A stretch of 64,000 bases of DNA from RGIG7213 sp045544195 (GTDB lineage: Bacteria; Bacillota; Clostridia; Oscillospirales; CAG-272). The stretch is taken from assembly GCA_045544195.1 (NCBI GenBank), contig JAZPYO010000055.1:15050-79049 (forward strand). Reading direction: 5' to 3'. Below the pieces are notes generated by a model that saw only the letters and a list, made by a program, of their open reading frames with translations, made no database searches and had not been told where the DNA came from. Shown here piece by piece: positions 25,130 to 33,933 of this stretch (position 1 is the first letter of the stretch; every line of letters starts with the position of its first letter). The position numbers and the translations under genes were made by a program.

Positions 25130-25606
25130 ATGTTCAGAGAGCTTACGCGAAAAAAGCAGAAAATGACCGAATCAGAATGCATTGAGGTCTTGATGCGCGA
25201 GAAAAGAGGCGTTCTTGCGGTAAACGGCGATGACGGATATCCGTACGCTATGCCGATGAATCATTTTTATAACGAAAGTGACGGGTGCATTTATTTTCAT
25301 TGCGGAAAAAAGGGGTACAGAGCCGACTGTCTTGAAAGGTCTTGCAAGGTATCCTTCTGCGTATACGACAAGGGCTGTGCAAATGACGGGCAATGGGCGT
25401 TGAACGTAAAAAGCGTTATCGTTTTCGGCACGCTTGAGCCTGTGTACGATGCAGATGTAATACGTGATATAACGTACAGATTAAGCCTTAAATTCACAAG
25501 CGATGAGCATTACATCGAAAACGAGATAGCCCAAAGCATCAAGGCGACCGCGCTTTTAAAGCTCAATGTGCAGAATATGTGCGGAAAACTCGTAAATGAG
25601 TCTTGA
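25130..25606 (+). CDS. Pyridoxamine 5'-phosphate oxidase-related flavoprotein
   Basis: A 158-residue split-barrel flavin-binding protein of the PNPOx-like/NimA type. It begins MFRELTRKKQKMTESECIEV, and VLAVNGDDGYPYAMPMNHFY and IYFHCGKKGYRADCL follow. Such proteins bind FMN or F420. Clostridial members are often annotated as nitroreductase-like or NimA-like, but the substrate is unknown. I chose ATG 25130, which follows GCGGGAGA. It is a single gene. Confidence 0.88.
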   Translation: MFRELTRKKQKMTESECIEVLMREKRGVLAVNGDDGYPYAMPMNHFYNESDGCIYFHCGKKGYRADCLERSCKVSFCVYDKGCANDGQWALNVKSVIVFGTLEPVYDADVIRDITYRLSLKFTSDEHYIENEIAQSIKATALLKLNVQNMCGKLVNES

Positions 25607-25659
25607 ATTCCGACTTTTATTTTCTGAATACCGCATAATATTCCATATTTAAAAAAACA

Positions 25660-25688
25660 TTGACAACGCTGATAATTAGTGATATAAT
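25660..25688 (+). promoter_or_regulatory. SigA-type promoter of the lic genes
   Basis: TTGACA at 25660-25665, exactly 17 bases, then TATAAT at 25683-25688: a full consensus promoter about 50 bases before the licC-like gene. Confidence 0.88.
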
Positions 25689-25738
25689 GTTTAGCATTAT
25701 AATGATCAATACCTATTTTCTCTGAAAAGGAGAGTTGT

Positions 25739-26608
25739 ATGTATACCGTTGACAATGCGGTCATAATGGCGGCAGGCACATCAAGCAGATTTGCCCCCCT
25801 GTCGCACGAAATGCCGAAGGCTCTTATCACCGTAAAGGGCGAGGTGCTTATAGAAAGACAGATACGCCAGCTCAGGCAGGCGGGAATAAACGATATTTAT
25901 ATCGTGACGGGATATAAATCTGAAATGTTTTCGTATCTTGAAAGCAAGCTCGGCGTGCATCTCATTCACAATCCCGATCACCTGACACGCAACAACAATT
26001 CAAGCATATACGCCGCAAGAGCTGTTATAAAAAATACGTATATATGCTCAGCAGATAACTATTTTTCCGAAAATCCGTTTGAAAAAGAGGTGTCCGAAAG
26101 CTACTACGCCGCCGTTTATGCTGACGGCGAAACTAAGGAATGGTGTATGCAGTACGGGCGCGACGGCACGATACAAAGCGTGCATATAGGCGGAAAAAAT
26201 GCCTGGTATATGCTCGGCCACGTTTTTTGGAGCGAGGATTTCAGCAAGGAATTTTTGAAAATACTGCTTGAAGATTACGAAAAGCCCGAAACAGCAGATC
26301 TTTTGTGGGAAAGCATTTACATAAAAAATATCGAAAAGCTGAAAATGAAGATACGTAAGTATCAAAACGGCATAATTTTTGAATTTGACACGCTTGACGA
26401 GCTTCGGCAGTTTGATACAAGCTATATAAACGATACACGCTCGGCAATAATCGGAAATATCGCAAAAGAGCTTCAGTGCACTCAGGGCGAGATAACACAG
26501 CTCAATGCGTATAAGGATGAAACAAATGCGGCATCGGGCTTTACATTCGTTTGCAGGAGTGAAAAATACAAGTATTCGTACAGCGACGGTATGCTGAGGA
26601 AGGAGTAA
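25739..26608 (+). CDS. licC: Choline-phosphate cytidylyltransferase-like (LicC-type)
   Basis: A 289-residue nucleotidyltransferase. The N-terminal Rossmann-like core has AVIMAAGTSSRFAPLS and PKALITVKGEVLIERQI, the classic NTP-binding loop and lysine of sugar-1-phosphate/choline-phosphate transferases. ICSADNYF carries the metal-binding Asp. With the choline kinase-like and LicB-like genes directly after, it most likely makes CDP-choline from CTP and phosphocholine for decoration of a surface polymer. The C-terminal 60 residues are less typical and may be a small extra domain. It has a strong promoter and AAAGGAGAG before the ATG. The symbol is given from context plus family. Confidence 0.82.
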   Translation: MYTVDNAVIMAAGTSSRFAPLSHEMPKALITVKGEVLIERQIRQLRQAGINDIYIVTGYKSEMFSYLESKLGVHLIHNPDHLTRNNNSSIYAARAVIKNTYICSADNYFSENPFEKEVSESYYAAVYADGETKEWCMQYGRDGTIQSVHIGGKNAWYMLGHVFWSEDFSKEFLKILLEDYEKPETADLLWESIYIKNIEKLKMKIRKYQNGIIFEFDTLDELRQFDTSYINDTRSAIIGNIAKELQCTQGEITQLNAYKDETNAASGFTFVCRSEKYKYSYSDGMLRKE

Positions 26609-26610
26609 AT

Positions 26611-27519
26611 TTGAAAAAAGAAGCGTTTGAATGTGAAAATCAGGTAAAGGAATTACTCAACAAGGTATTCAACACAAGTGATTACAGTAAAATAGAGCGT
26701 ATGGGCGGACTTACGAACCGCACATACAGAGTAACACTGAACGGGCAGGACTATGTCGTCCGCATTCCAGGCGAGGGCACGCAGGAGCTTATCAACCGCA
26801 ATGACGAAATGGTAAGCACACGCCTTGCCTGCAAGCTCGGGGTAGATGCGGAAATGCTGTATTTCGGCTCTGACGGCTCAAAGGTCACACGTTATATTGA
26901 AAACGCCGTAACAATGTCATCCGAAACGCTCAAAAAGGAAGAAAACATAAAGCGTATGGCAGAAATATTCAAAAAGGTACACTCGTGCGGAGAGAATACG
27001 GGCGTTGCCTTTGAGGTGTTTGAAATGGCAGAGGGCTATGAAAAAATAATCAAGGATAAAAGCGTACCGATGTATGACGATTACGCTGAAATAAAAAGAA
27101 CGGTAATGGAAGTAAAGGCGGAGACCGACAAGGCGATAAACGCAGAAAAGGTTCCGTGCCACAACGATCCGCTGTGTGAAAACTGGGTGCTCGGCAACGG
27201 CCGTATGTATCTTATCGACTGGGAGTACGCAGGTATGAACGACGGTATGTGGGACCTTGCCGACGTTTCCATCGAAGCAGGCTTCGATAGCGAATGTGAT
27301 AACACGCTTCTTACATCATATCTCGGAAAAGCTCCCGATATTAAGGACAAAAAGCATTTTCTCGCAAGCAAGATATACGTTGACTATCTGTGGACGCTCT
27401 GGGCAAAAACGCGTGTTCCCTACGACGGACAACCTATGGAGGATTGGGCATCGGAGCGTTATTCAAGGCTTAAGAATTTCATATCCGAATATAAGGATAT
27501 ACAGGGAGGAAATAACTGA
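26611..27519 (+). CDS. licA: Choline kinase-like (LicA-type)
   Basis: A 302-residue kinase of the APH/choline kinase fold. It shows GGLTNRTYRV (nucleotide-binding loop), the catalytic VPCHNDPLCENW (Asp186) and the metal-binding IDWEYAGMNDGMWDLAD. It should phosphorylate choline (or a similar amino alcohol) taken up by the next gene product, giving phosphocholine for the LicC-like enzyme. The start is TTG 26611, which follows a good AAGGAGT. The stop overlaps the next ATG by one base. In Haemophilus and Streptococcus, licA-licB-licC act together (family knowledge). Confidence 0.87.
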   Translation: MKKEAFECENQVKELLNKVFNTSDYSKIERMGGLTNRTYRVTLNGQDYVVRIPGEGTQELINRNDEMVSTRLACKLGVDAEMLYFGSDGSKVTRYIENAVTMSSETLKKEENIKRMAEIFKKVHSCGENTGVAFEVFEMAEGYEKIIKDKSVPMYDDYAEIKRTVMEVKAETDKAINAEKVPCHNDPLCENWVLGNGRMYLIDWEYAGMNDGMWDLADVSIEAGFDSECDNTLLTSYLGKAPDIKDKKHFLASKIYVDYLWTLWAKTRVPYDGQPMEDWASERYSRLKNFISEYKDIQGGNN

Positions 27520-28472
27520 TGATCGCAGGAATAATCGCAGGTATTACTTGGGCAATAGCCTCGTACGTTCTTACTTTAGCAACAGGTATGGAGCCGTTCT
27601 GCTCGTTGGAATCGCTTCTTTTCGTTACGTTTATAAGCACGTTTATCCACGATGCTTCATCTGCAATATGGGCAACTGCCTATAACGGAGTCAGAGGAAA
27701 TCTGAAAAACGTATATCGCGCTCTTGTCAAAACAAAAAGCGGCAAATGGGTAGTTGTTGCCGCTCTCATCGGCGGCCCTGTCGGAATGACGGGCTACGTT
27801 ATGGCGCTTACCTATATGGGCGCATCGATCGGCGCTGTTGCAAGCGCGGTATTCCCCGCTATCGGCGCGATACTCGCTTACATATTCCTCAAGGAAAAAA
27901 TGAAATGGTATCAATGGCTGTTTCTTATTGCGACATTGGCGGGAGTTTACGGCTTGAGCTATTCGCCCGAGCTTAATATAGAAAACTTCTGGCTCGGTAT
28001 TCTCGGCGCGGCAATGTGCGCATTCGGCTGGGGTATTGAGGCTGTCATTCTCGCAAAATGTCTTACAGACCCCGAGGTAAAGGACGAATACGCCCTGCAG
28101 ATACGTCAGACGACATCTGCCCTTACCTACGCTATTATAATTCTTCCCTTCATCAAGGGCTGGGGCTTCACAACGGAGCTTTTCACACCCGAAACAAAAT
28201 GGCTTATCCCCGCTATCGTAATTGCGGGACTTTTCGCAACCGTATCATATCTTTACTATTACAAGGCTATATCGCAGATCGGCGCATCAAAGGCGATGGC
28301 TCTCAACGTAACATACTGCGCGTGGATCGCCGTAATACCTATGGTGTTAGGACTTTTCAAGGGCCAGATGCCGCAATTCAACCTTATTCAAACGCTTTGT
28401 ACAGTGATCGTGCTTGTATGCGGTATATTTGCAGCTGCCGACTTTAAAGAAATATTCAAAAAAGGAAACTGA
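27519..28472 (+). CDS. licB: Choline uptake DMT-family transporter (LicB-type)
   Basis: A 317-residue membrane protein with ten predicted helices in two EamA repeats. GGPVGMTGYVMALTYMGASIG is typical of LicB-like choline permeases. It is translationally coupled to the choline kinase-like gene. It probably imports choline for immediate phosphorylation. A hairpin terminator starts at its very end, so the lic transcript normally ends here, with the teichoic-acid-type genes beyond as a second or read-through unit. Confidence 0.87.
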   Translation: MIAGIIAGITWAIASYVLTLATGMEPFCSLESLLFVTFISTFIHDASSAIWATAYNGVRGNLKNVYRALVKTKSGKWVVVAALIGGPVGMTGYVMALTYMGASIGAVASAVFPAIGAILAYIFLKEKMKWYQWLFLIATLAGVYGLSYSPELNIENFWLGILGAAMCAFGWGIEAVILAKCLTDPEVKDEYALQIRQTTSALTYAIIILPFIKGWGFTTELFTPETKWLIPAIVIAGLFATVSYLYYYKAISQIGASKAMALNVTYCAWIAVIPMVLGLFKGQMPQFNLIQTLCTVIVLVCGIFAAADFKEIFKKGN

Positions 28473-28493
28473 GGCTTTTTGCCTCAGTTTTAT
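28466..28493 (+). terminator. Intrinsic terminator after licB
   Basis: AAACTGAGGC (28466-28475), a T5 loop and GCCTCAGTTT (28481-28490) form a 10-bp perfect stem that starts inside the stop codon region of licB. The T tract is short, so some read-through into the next gene is likely. Confidence 0.75.
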
Positions 28494-28519
28494 GTCGAAA
28501 GGCATTTCAGGAGATTATT

Positions 28520-29758
28520 ATGTTACTGTATATCGACCCCGGAACGGGAAGCATGCTCTTCACCATACTGATCGGTGTTATCGGTGCAAGCATATTTTCA
28601 TTGCGTATGCTCTTTATCAAGCTGAGATTTAAGTTCAGCGGCGGCAACGCAAAGATCGACAATAAAAAAATACCGATCGTCATTTTTTCGGATAATAAAA
28701 GATATTGGTCAGTATTTGAGCCTATATGCCGTGAGCTTGACAAAAGAGGCGTAAATGCCGTTTATATGACGATGTCAGAGGACGACAAGGCTCTTGAAAA
28801 CAAATATCCGCACATAAAGGCGGAATATATCGGAACGGAAAGCAAGGCGTTTATGAAGCTGAATTTTCTGAACGCATCTATCCTTTTATCAACAACGCCC
28901 GGTCTTGACGTTTACCAGTGGAAAAGATCAAAGCTCGTCGATCATTATGTTCACATTCCGCACGCGGCAAGCGAAATAACGCTTTACAGAATGTTCGGTA
29001 TAGACTATTATGACAGCATACTGCTTTCAGGTCAGTATCAGGCAGATGACGTGCGCGCGCTTGAAAAGCTGAGGGGACTGCCCGCAAAGGAGCTTGTCAT
29101 AACAGGAATTCCGTATATGGACGAAATGGCAAAAAGGCTTAAGGAAAGCGGCGATATACCGAAGCACGAAAGAACGGTGCTGCTTGCTCCGTCTTGGGGC
29201 AAAAGCGCCATACTCAGCGTATACGGCTCGAAGATACTCGATGTTCTGATAAACACGGGCTATCACGTTATCGTCCGTCCTCATCCGCAGTCCTTCACCT
29301 CGGAAAAGGAGCTTATTGAGGGGCTTATGCGCGATTATCCGCAGAACGATAAATTTGAATGGAACTCCGATACGGACAATTTTGATGTTCTTTCAAGATC
29401 GGATATACTCATTTCCGACTTTTCGGGAGTCATATTCGACTTTACTCTCGTGTACGACAAGCCCGTCATATATACAGACCCGAGCTTCGATCTCAGTCCG
29501 TACGATGCCTGGTGGCTTGACCGCCCGCTGTGGACGGTATCGGCTCTGAGCCGACTCGGCTGTGAATTGACAGAGGAAAATATGCACTGCCTGAAGGACG
29601 TTATCGACACCTGCATATCCGACCCGAAATACGCTTCAGGACGCAAGAGCGTCAAGGAAGAAACGTGGGCAAATTTCTCACAAGGCGCAGCTCTTACAGT
29701 AGATTATCTGTTAAAAAAATATTCAGAGCTTACGGAAAAAGGAGGACAGGAAAAGTAA
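28520..29758 (+). CDS. CDP-glycerol glycerophosphotransferase-like (TagF/TarF family)
   Basis: A 412-residue protein with an N-terminal membrane helix (about 8-28) and a GT-B-like glycerophosphotransferase domain. Diagnostic motifs are HIPHAASEITLYRMFG (His base), LLAPSWGKSAILS, VRPHPQSF and SDILISDFSGVIFDF. Family members transfer glycerol phosphate from CDP-glycerol to prime or extend wall teichoic acid. With the lic genes before and the YidC-phosphatase fusion 2 bases after, it suggests a phosphocholine-bearing, glycerol-phosphate-type polymer. Some relatives act on other CDP-alditols, so the donor is not proven. AGGAG precedes the ATG. Confidence 0.87.
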   Translation: MLLYIDPGTGSMLFTILIGVIGASIFSLRMLFIKLRFKFSGGNAKIDNKKIPIVIFSDNKRYWSVFEPICRELDKRGVNAVYMTMSEDDKALENKYPHIKAEYIGTESKAFMKLNFLNASILLSTTPGLDVYQWKRSKLVDHYVHIPHAASEITLYRMFGIDYYDSILLSGQYQADDVRALEKLRGLPAKELVITGIPYMDEMAKRLKESGDIPKHERTVLLAPSWGKSAILSVYGSKILDVLINTGYHVIVRPHPQSFTSEKELIEGLMRDYPQNDKFEWNSDTDNFDVLSRSDILISDFSGVIFDFTLVYDKPVIYTDPSFDLSPYDAWWLDRPLWTVSALSRLGCELTEENMHCLKDVIDTCISDPKYASGRKSVKEETWANFSQGAALTVDYLLKKYSELTEKGGQEK

Positions 29759-29759
29759 A

Positions 29760-32528
29760 ATGTCATTTTTAAGCATTCTTGAAACTATCTTTTTAGGCCC
29801 GTTGAAGCTCATATTTGAGATAATATTCAGAGGCGCGAACAGCATCGTTGAAAACCCGGGAATTGCAATAATATTTCTGAGCCTGCTCATGAATATCCTC
29901 GTTTTGCCGCTGTATAAGCGCGCAGACGCAATGCAGGAAAAAACACGTGATATCGAAGCAAAGCTCCAAAAGGGCGTATCACATATCAAAAAAACGTTCT
30001 CGGGCGACGAGAGAATGATGATACTGCAAACGTATTACAGACAGAACAATTACAAGCCGACAAACGCGCTTAACGGCTCTGTATCTCTGCTTTTGGAAAT
30101 ACCGTTCTTTATGGCGGCGTATCAGTTTTTGTCGAGGCTAGAGGTCCTCGACGGAGTACCGTTCGGTCCTATAAAGGATCTCGGAGCGCCCGACGGTCTT
30201 ATAGTTATCGGCAGTATAACGGTAAACCTTTTGCCGATACTTATGACAGCGGTAAACGTCGTATCAAGCGCTATTTATTTAAAGGGCTTCCCTCTTAAAA
30301 CAAAGATACAGCTTTACGCTATGGCGCTGTTCTTTCTCGTTTTCCTTTACACATCGCCCTCGTGCCTTGTATTTTACTGGACGCTGAACAACGTATTTTC
30401 ACTTTTGAAAAATATCTTCTACAAGATAAAAGATCCTCAAAAGGTATTGAGATATTCGCTGTCCGTCATAGGAATTGCGTGCGTTATCGCCTTTATCGCA
30501 TCGGTAGGAGCAACCGACAAGATCAATCAGGCGCTTTTATGCCTCGGACTTTTGCTCCAGATCCCTCTTTTGCTGAACATCATAAAAACGCATCTTCCGA
30601 AAAGACAAAGCACTGCGGTATACGAGCCGAAGCGTAAATACTTCATTTCAGGCGCAGTATTTCTGACCGTGCTTATGGGAGTTCTTATTCCCTCAACGTT
30701 TATTTCGGCATCTCCCCAGGAATATATAGACGCATCGCATTTTCATAACCCGATGTGGTATCTTGTAAGCTCAGCTTGTATGGCAGCAGGATTTTTCCTC
30801 GTCTGGCTCGGCGTATTCTATTGGCTCGCAAGCCCTAAGGGAAAGGTTATGTTTGAACGCTTTCTGTGGATATTCTCCGCCGTTGCGATCATAAATTATA
30901 TGTTTTTCGGAACAAAGCTCGGCGTTATCTCCCCGACGCTTCAGTACGAAAACGGCGTTTCATTCTCAGTCTTTTCACAGGTGCTGAACGCAATTATCGT
31001 ATTGGCGCTCGTCGCTCTTATAGCAGTATGCGCAATTAAATTCAGACGTGTAATGTCATATATACTGCTCACGGCAACTATCGCCCTTTGCGGTATGTCC
31101 GCAGTAAACGCCTTTACGATAAGCTCGTCTGTAAAGGAGGTAACTGTGCAGACTGACGGTATTCCCGACTTCAAGCTGAGCAAGAACGGCAAAAATGTCG
31201 TTGTGATAATGCTTGACAGAGCAATGGGGCAGTACATACCGTACATATTCAAGGAAAAGCCCGAACTTAAAGAAAAGTTTTCAGGATTTACATACTACAA
31301 AAACACTATATCCTTCGGCGGATACACGAATTTCGCATCTCCCGCATTGCTCGGCGGATACGAATATACGCCCGTGGAGATCAACAAGCGTGAAAACGAA
31401 TCTCTCGTTTCAAAGCACAACGAGGCATTGAAGGTGATGCCCGTGCTGTTTTCCGAAAACGGATATGATGTAACGGTGCTTGATCCCGTTTACGCAAATT
31501 ACAAATGGATACCCGACTTAAGCATATTTGACGAATATCCCGATATCGACGCTTACATAACAAAGGGAAAATTCAGCAGCGAAGAGCAAAAGGAAAAGAC
31601 GATACAGAACAATCACAGAAACTTCTTTTTACTCAGCTTTATGAAGTGTATGCCCCTGTTCTTCCAGCCCGCCGTATACGGTGACGGTCAGTACAATCAG
31701 GTGGAAACCGACTTTGAGGAGGGCAACACCTCAACGCAGACGCAGCACAGCACATCGAGCGCGTCAGGTCTTTACGCGCCGTTTATGAGCTCGTATGAGG
31801 TGCTTGAAAATATGGCGAAGATGACTGATATAACAGACGGCGATGAAAACACATTTCTTTTTATGACTAATGACTCAACGCACGAGCCTATGCTTCTGCA
31901 AGCGCCCGACTACACTCCCAAAATGGAGGTAGACAACACGCAGTACGATATGGAGCATTCGGACAGATTTACAGTTGACGGCGTACATCTTAAGGTCGAT
32001 TCGACATTCCGCATGAGCCATTATCACATAAATATGTCATCGCTCTTAAGGCTCGGTGAGTGGTTCGACTATCTGAAAGAGCAGGGCGTATACGATAATA
32101 CGAGAATAATCCTCGTAGCCGATCACGGCCGTGACCTTATGCAGATAGATGAGCTTAATATTGACAACGACAGAACTAAAAACGCAGAATTTTACTATCC
32201 GCTTCTCATGGTAAAGGATTTTAACGCCGATACGTATTCCGTATCAGATGAATTTATGACAAACGCCGATGTCCCCACGATAGCGACAAGCGGCATCATA
32301 AAAGACCCCGTAAACCCCTTTACGAAAAAGAAGATAGACAACAGCGAAAAAACAGCTCACGAGCAGTTCGTCATAATATCCGACGTGTTTTCAACAAGCA
32401 CAAACAACGGCAACACGTTTCTGCCGTCGCGCTGGGCAAGCGTAAAGGACGATCTGTGGAACAGAAACAATTGGAAATTCTACGATACGCAGACCGTTTT
32501 AAAGGAGCATAAAGCGCCTTTACAATAA
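29760..32528 (+). CDS. YidC/Oxa1-like insertase fused to alkaline-phosphatase-superfamily domain
   Basis: A 922-residue protein with three parts. Residues 1-225 match the YidC/Oxa1 insertase core: a first helix, the cytoplasmic hairpin with KKTFSGDERMMILQTYYRQN, SLLLEIPFFMAAYQFLSRLE, and a final helix followed by the FYWTLNNVFSLLKNIFY end. Residues 226-455 add about six more membrane helices. Residues 460-922 are an extracytoplasmic sulfatase/phosphatase-fold domain. Candidate metal or nucleophile residues there are Asp486 (VIMLDRAM), Thr523 (GGYTNFAS), His708 and Asp788-His789 (VADHGRD), as in LtaS-like phosphotransferases. It lies 2 bases behind the glycerophosphotransferase gene. I infer a role in surface polymer assembly or modification; the reaction is unknown. 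Confidence 0.85.
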   Translation: MSFLSILETIFLGPLKLIFEIIFRGANSIVENPGIAIIFLSLLMNILVLPLYKRADAMQEKTRDIEAKLQKGVSHIKKTFSGDERMMILQTYYRQNNYKPTNALNGSVSLLLEIPFFMAAYQFLSRLEVLDGVPFGPIKDLGAPDGLIVIGSITVNLLPILMTAVNVVSSAIYLKGFPLKTKIQLYAMALFFLVFLYTSPSCLVFYWTLNNVFSLLKNIFYKIKDPQKVLRYSLSVIGIACVIAFIASVGATDKINQALLCLGLLLQIPLLLNIIKTHLPKRQSTAVYEPKRKYFISGAVFLTVLMGVLIPSTFISASPQEYIDASHFHNPMWYLVSSACMAAGFFLVWLGVFYWLASPKGKVMFERFLWIFSAVAIINYMFFGTKLGVISPTLQYENGVSFSVFSQVLNAIIVLALVALIAVCAIKFRRVMSYILLTATIALCGMSAVNAFTISSSVKEVTVQTDGIPDFKLSKNGKNVVVIMLDRAMGQYIPYIFKEKPELKEKFSGFTYYKNTISFGGYTNFASPALLGGYEYTPVEINKRENESLVSKHNEALKVMPVLFSENGYDVTVLDPVYANYKWIPDLSIFDEYPDIDAYITKGKFSSEEQKEKTIQNNHRNFFLLSFMKCMPLFFQPAVYGDGQYNQVETDFEEGNTSTQTQHSTSSASGLYAPFMSSYEVLENMAKMTDITDGDENTFLFMTNDSTHEPMLLQAPDYTPKMEVDNTQYDMEHSDRFTVDGVHLKVDSTFRMSHYHINMSSLLRLGEWFDYLKEQGVYDNTRIILVADHGRDLMQIDELNIDNDRTKNAEFYYPLLMVKDFNADTYSVSDEFMTNADVPTIATSGIIKDPVNPFTKKKIDNSEKTAHEQFVIISDVFSTSTNNGNTFLPSRWASVKDDLWNRNNWKFYDTQTVLKEHKAPLQ

Positions 32529-32536
32529 AAAATAAG

Positions 32537-32583
32537 GGATCGCTTTTGTATGCAGATACGCGCGTAAAAGCGATCCTTTTTTT
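32537..32583 (+). terminator. Intrinsic terminator
   Basis: GGATCGCTTTT (32537-32547) pairs with AAAAGCGATCC (32566-32576), followed by a T run. It closes the polymer gene pair. Confidence 0.85.
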
Positions 32584-32619
32584 CAAAAAAACAACAGCTT
32601 TAAGAAAGGTATTATCAAA

Positions 32620-33789
32620 ATGGGCAGCTTGCTTCTTGCATTAATATATGTATGCTTTATAAGCCTCGGGCTTCCCGATTCTTTGCTCGGCTCAGCGTGG
32701 CCCGTGCTTCACAGTCAGATAAGCGTGCCTTTGTCATACGCAGGCTTCATTTCAGCCACTATTTTCATAGGAACGATAATTTCAAGTCTTTTCAGCGGAA
32801 AGCTGCTTTCAAAATTCAGCGCGGGAAAGGTCACCGCTGTCAGCATCGTTCTTACATCATTCGGTCTGTTCGGCTTTTCGATAAGCCACAGCTTCTGGAT
32901 GCTTATGCTTTTTGCCGTTCCGTACGGACTCGGCGCGGGCGGTGTCGATGCGATACTGAACAATTACGTTGCCCTGCACTACAAGGCGCAGCATATGAGC
33001 TGGCTTCACTGTATGTGGGGTGTCGGCGCGGCAATAAGCCCGTATATTATGAGCTATTCGCTCATACGCCTTGAGAGCTGGAATTACGGATATCTTATCG
33101 TGTCGATAATTCAGGCTGTAATATCCGTTATCGTATTCATAAGCATACCTGTATGGAAAAAGCAAGTAGTGCAAGACTGCTCAGAGATGTCAGCAAAGCC
33201 GTTATCGTTCAAGGAGATATTTTCCGTAAAGGGCGCAGTTGCGTGCTTTTTTCTGTTCTTTTCATACTGCTCAATGGAGCTTACAGCATCGCTCTGGGCA
33301 AGCAGCTATCTTGTGCAGAGATGGTCGTTTTCTCCCGAAGCGGCGGCAGGATACGCAAGTATGTTTTACCTTGGAATAACGCTCGGAAGATTTGCAAACG
33401 GCTTTCTTGCAATGAAGCTCAGCGATCATACGCTGATACGGGCAGGGCTTTCCATTATCACACTCGGAATAGCCTGTCTGTTCGTTCCGACAAGCCCCGT
33501 CTTTGCGTTGATCGGCTTTTGCGTGATCGGTCTCGGCTGCGCCCCCGTTTATCCGTGCATCATTCATATGACGCCCGGCGTATTCGGCGCTGAACGCTCG
33601 CTTTCGATGATAGGCGTGCAAATGGCATTCGCCTATACGGGATTTTTGCTTATGCCGCCGCTTTTCGGTGTGATCGCGCAGTACATTTCAATATCGCTTT
33701 TACCTGCATATCTTGCCGTCTTTCTTGTATTGATGGTGATAACTCACACATTGGTCTATAAAAGCTATAAGGCGGGAAGATCAAAATAA
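32620..33789 (+). CDS. MFS transporter
   Basis: A 389-residue protein with twelve predicted helices, typical of small major-facilitator carriers. The loop between helices 2 and 3 (SGKLLSKFSAGKVTAVSI) is the usual basic MFS A-motif region. GLGAGGVDAILNNYVALHYKAQHMSWLHCMWG resembles sugar/fucose-permease-like members (FucP/YfkF-type). The substrate is unknown. AAGAAAGG precedes the ATG. It lies between two terminators and is therefore expressed on its own; a link to the polymer genes is only by position. Confidence 0.87.
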   Translation: MGSLLLALIYVCFISLGLPDSLLGSAWPVLHSQISVPLSYAGFISATIFIGTIISSLFSGKLLSKFSAGKVTAVSIVLTSFGLFGFSISHSFWMLMLFAVPYGLGAGGVDAILNNYVALHYKAQHMSWLHCMWGVGAAISPYIMSYSLIRLESWNYGYLIVSIIQAVISVIVFISIPVWKKQVVQDCSEMSAKPLSFKEIFSVKGAVACFFLFFSYCSMELTASLWASSYLVQRWSFSPEAAAGYASMFYLGITLGRFANGFLAMKLSDHTLIRAGLSIITLGIACLFVPTSPVFALIGFCVIGLGCAPVYPCIIHMTPGVFGAERSLSMIGVQMAFAYTGFLLMPPLFGVIAQYISISLLPAYLAVFLVLMVITHTLVYKSYKAGRSK

Positions 33790-33805
33790 ATATATCAAAG
33801 CGAAG

Positions 33806-33836
33806 AAGAACGGATAGCCATCCGTTCTTTTTTTAT
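33806..33836 (+). terminator. Intrinsic terminator
   Basis: AAGAACGGAT (33806-33815), a four-base loop and ATCCGTTCTT (33820-33829) are followed by TTTTTT. Confidence 0.88.
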
Positions 33837-33933
33837 ACCGCCGTGAGTGTTGACTTTTTCTTTGTTTTGTATTATATTAGAATCAGTACATCTATTGTTT
33901 TCAGTATAAATACACGATTTTGAGGTGAACGCC

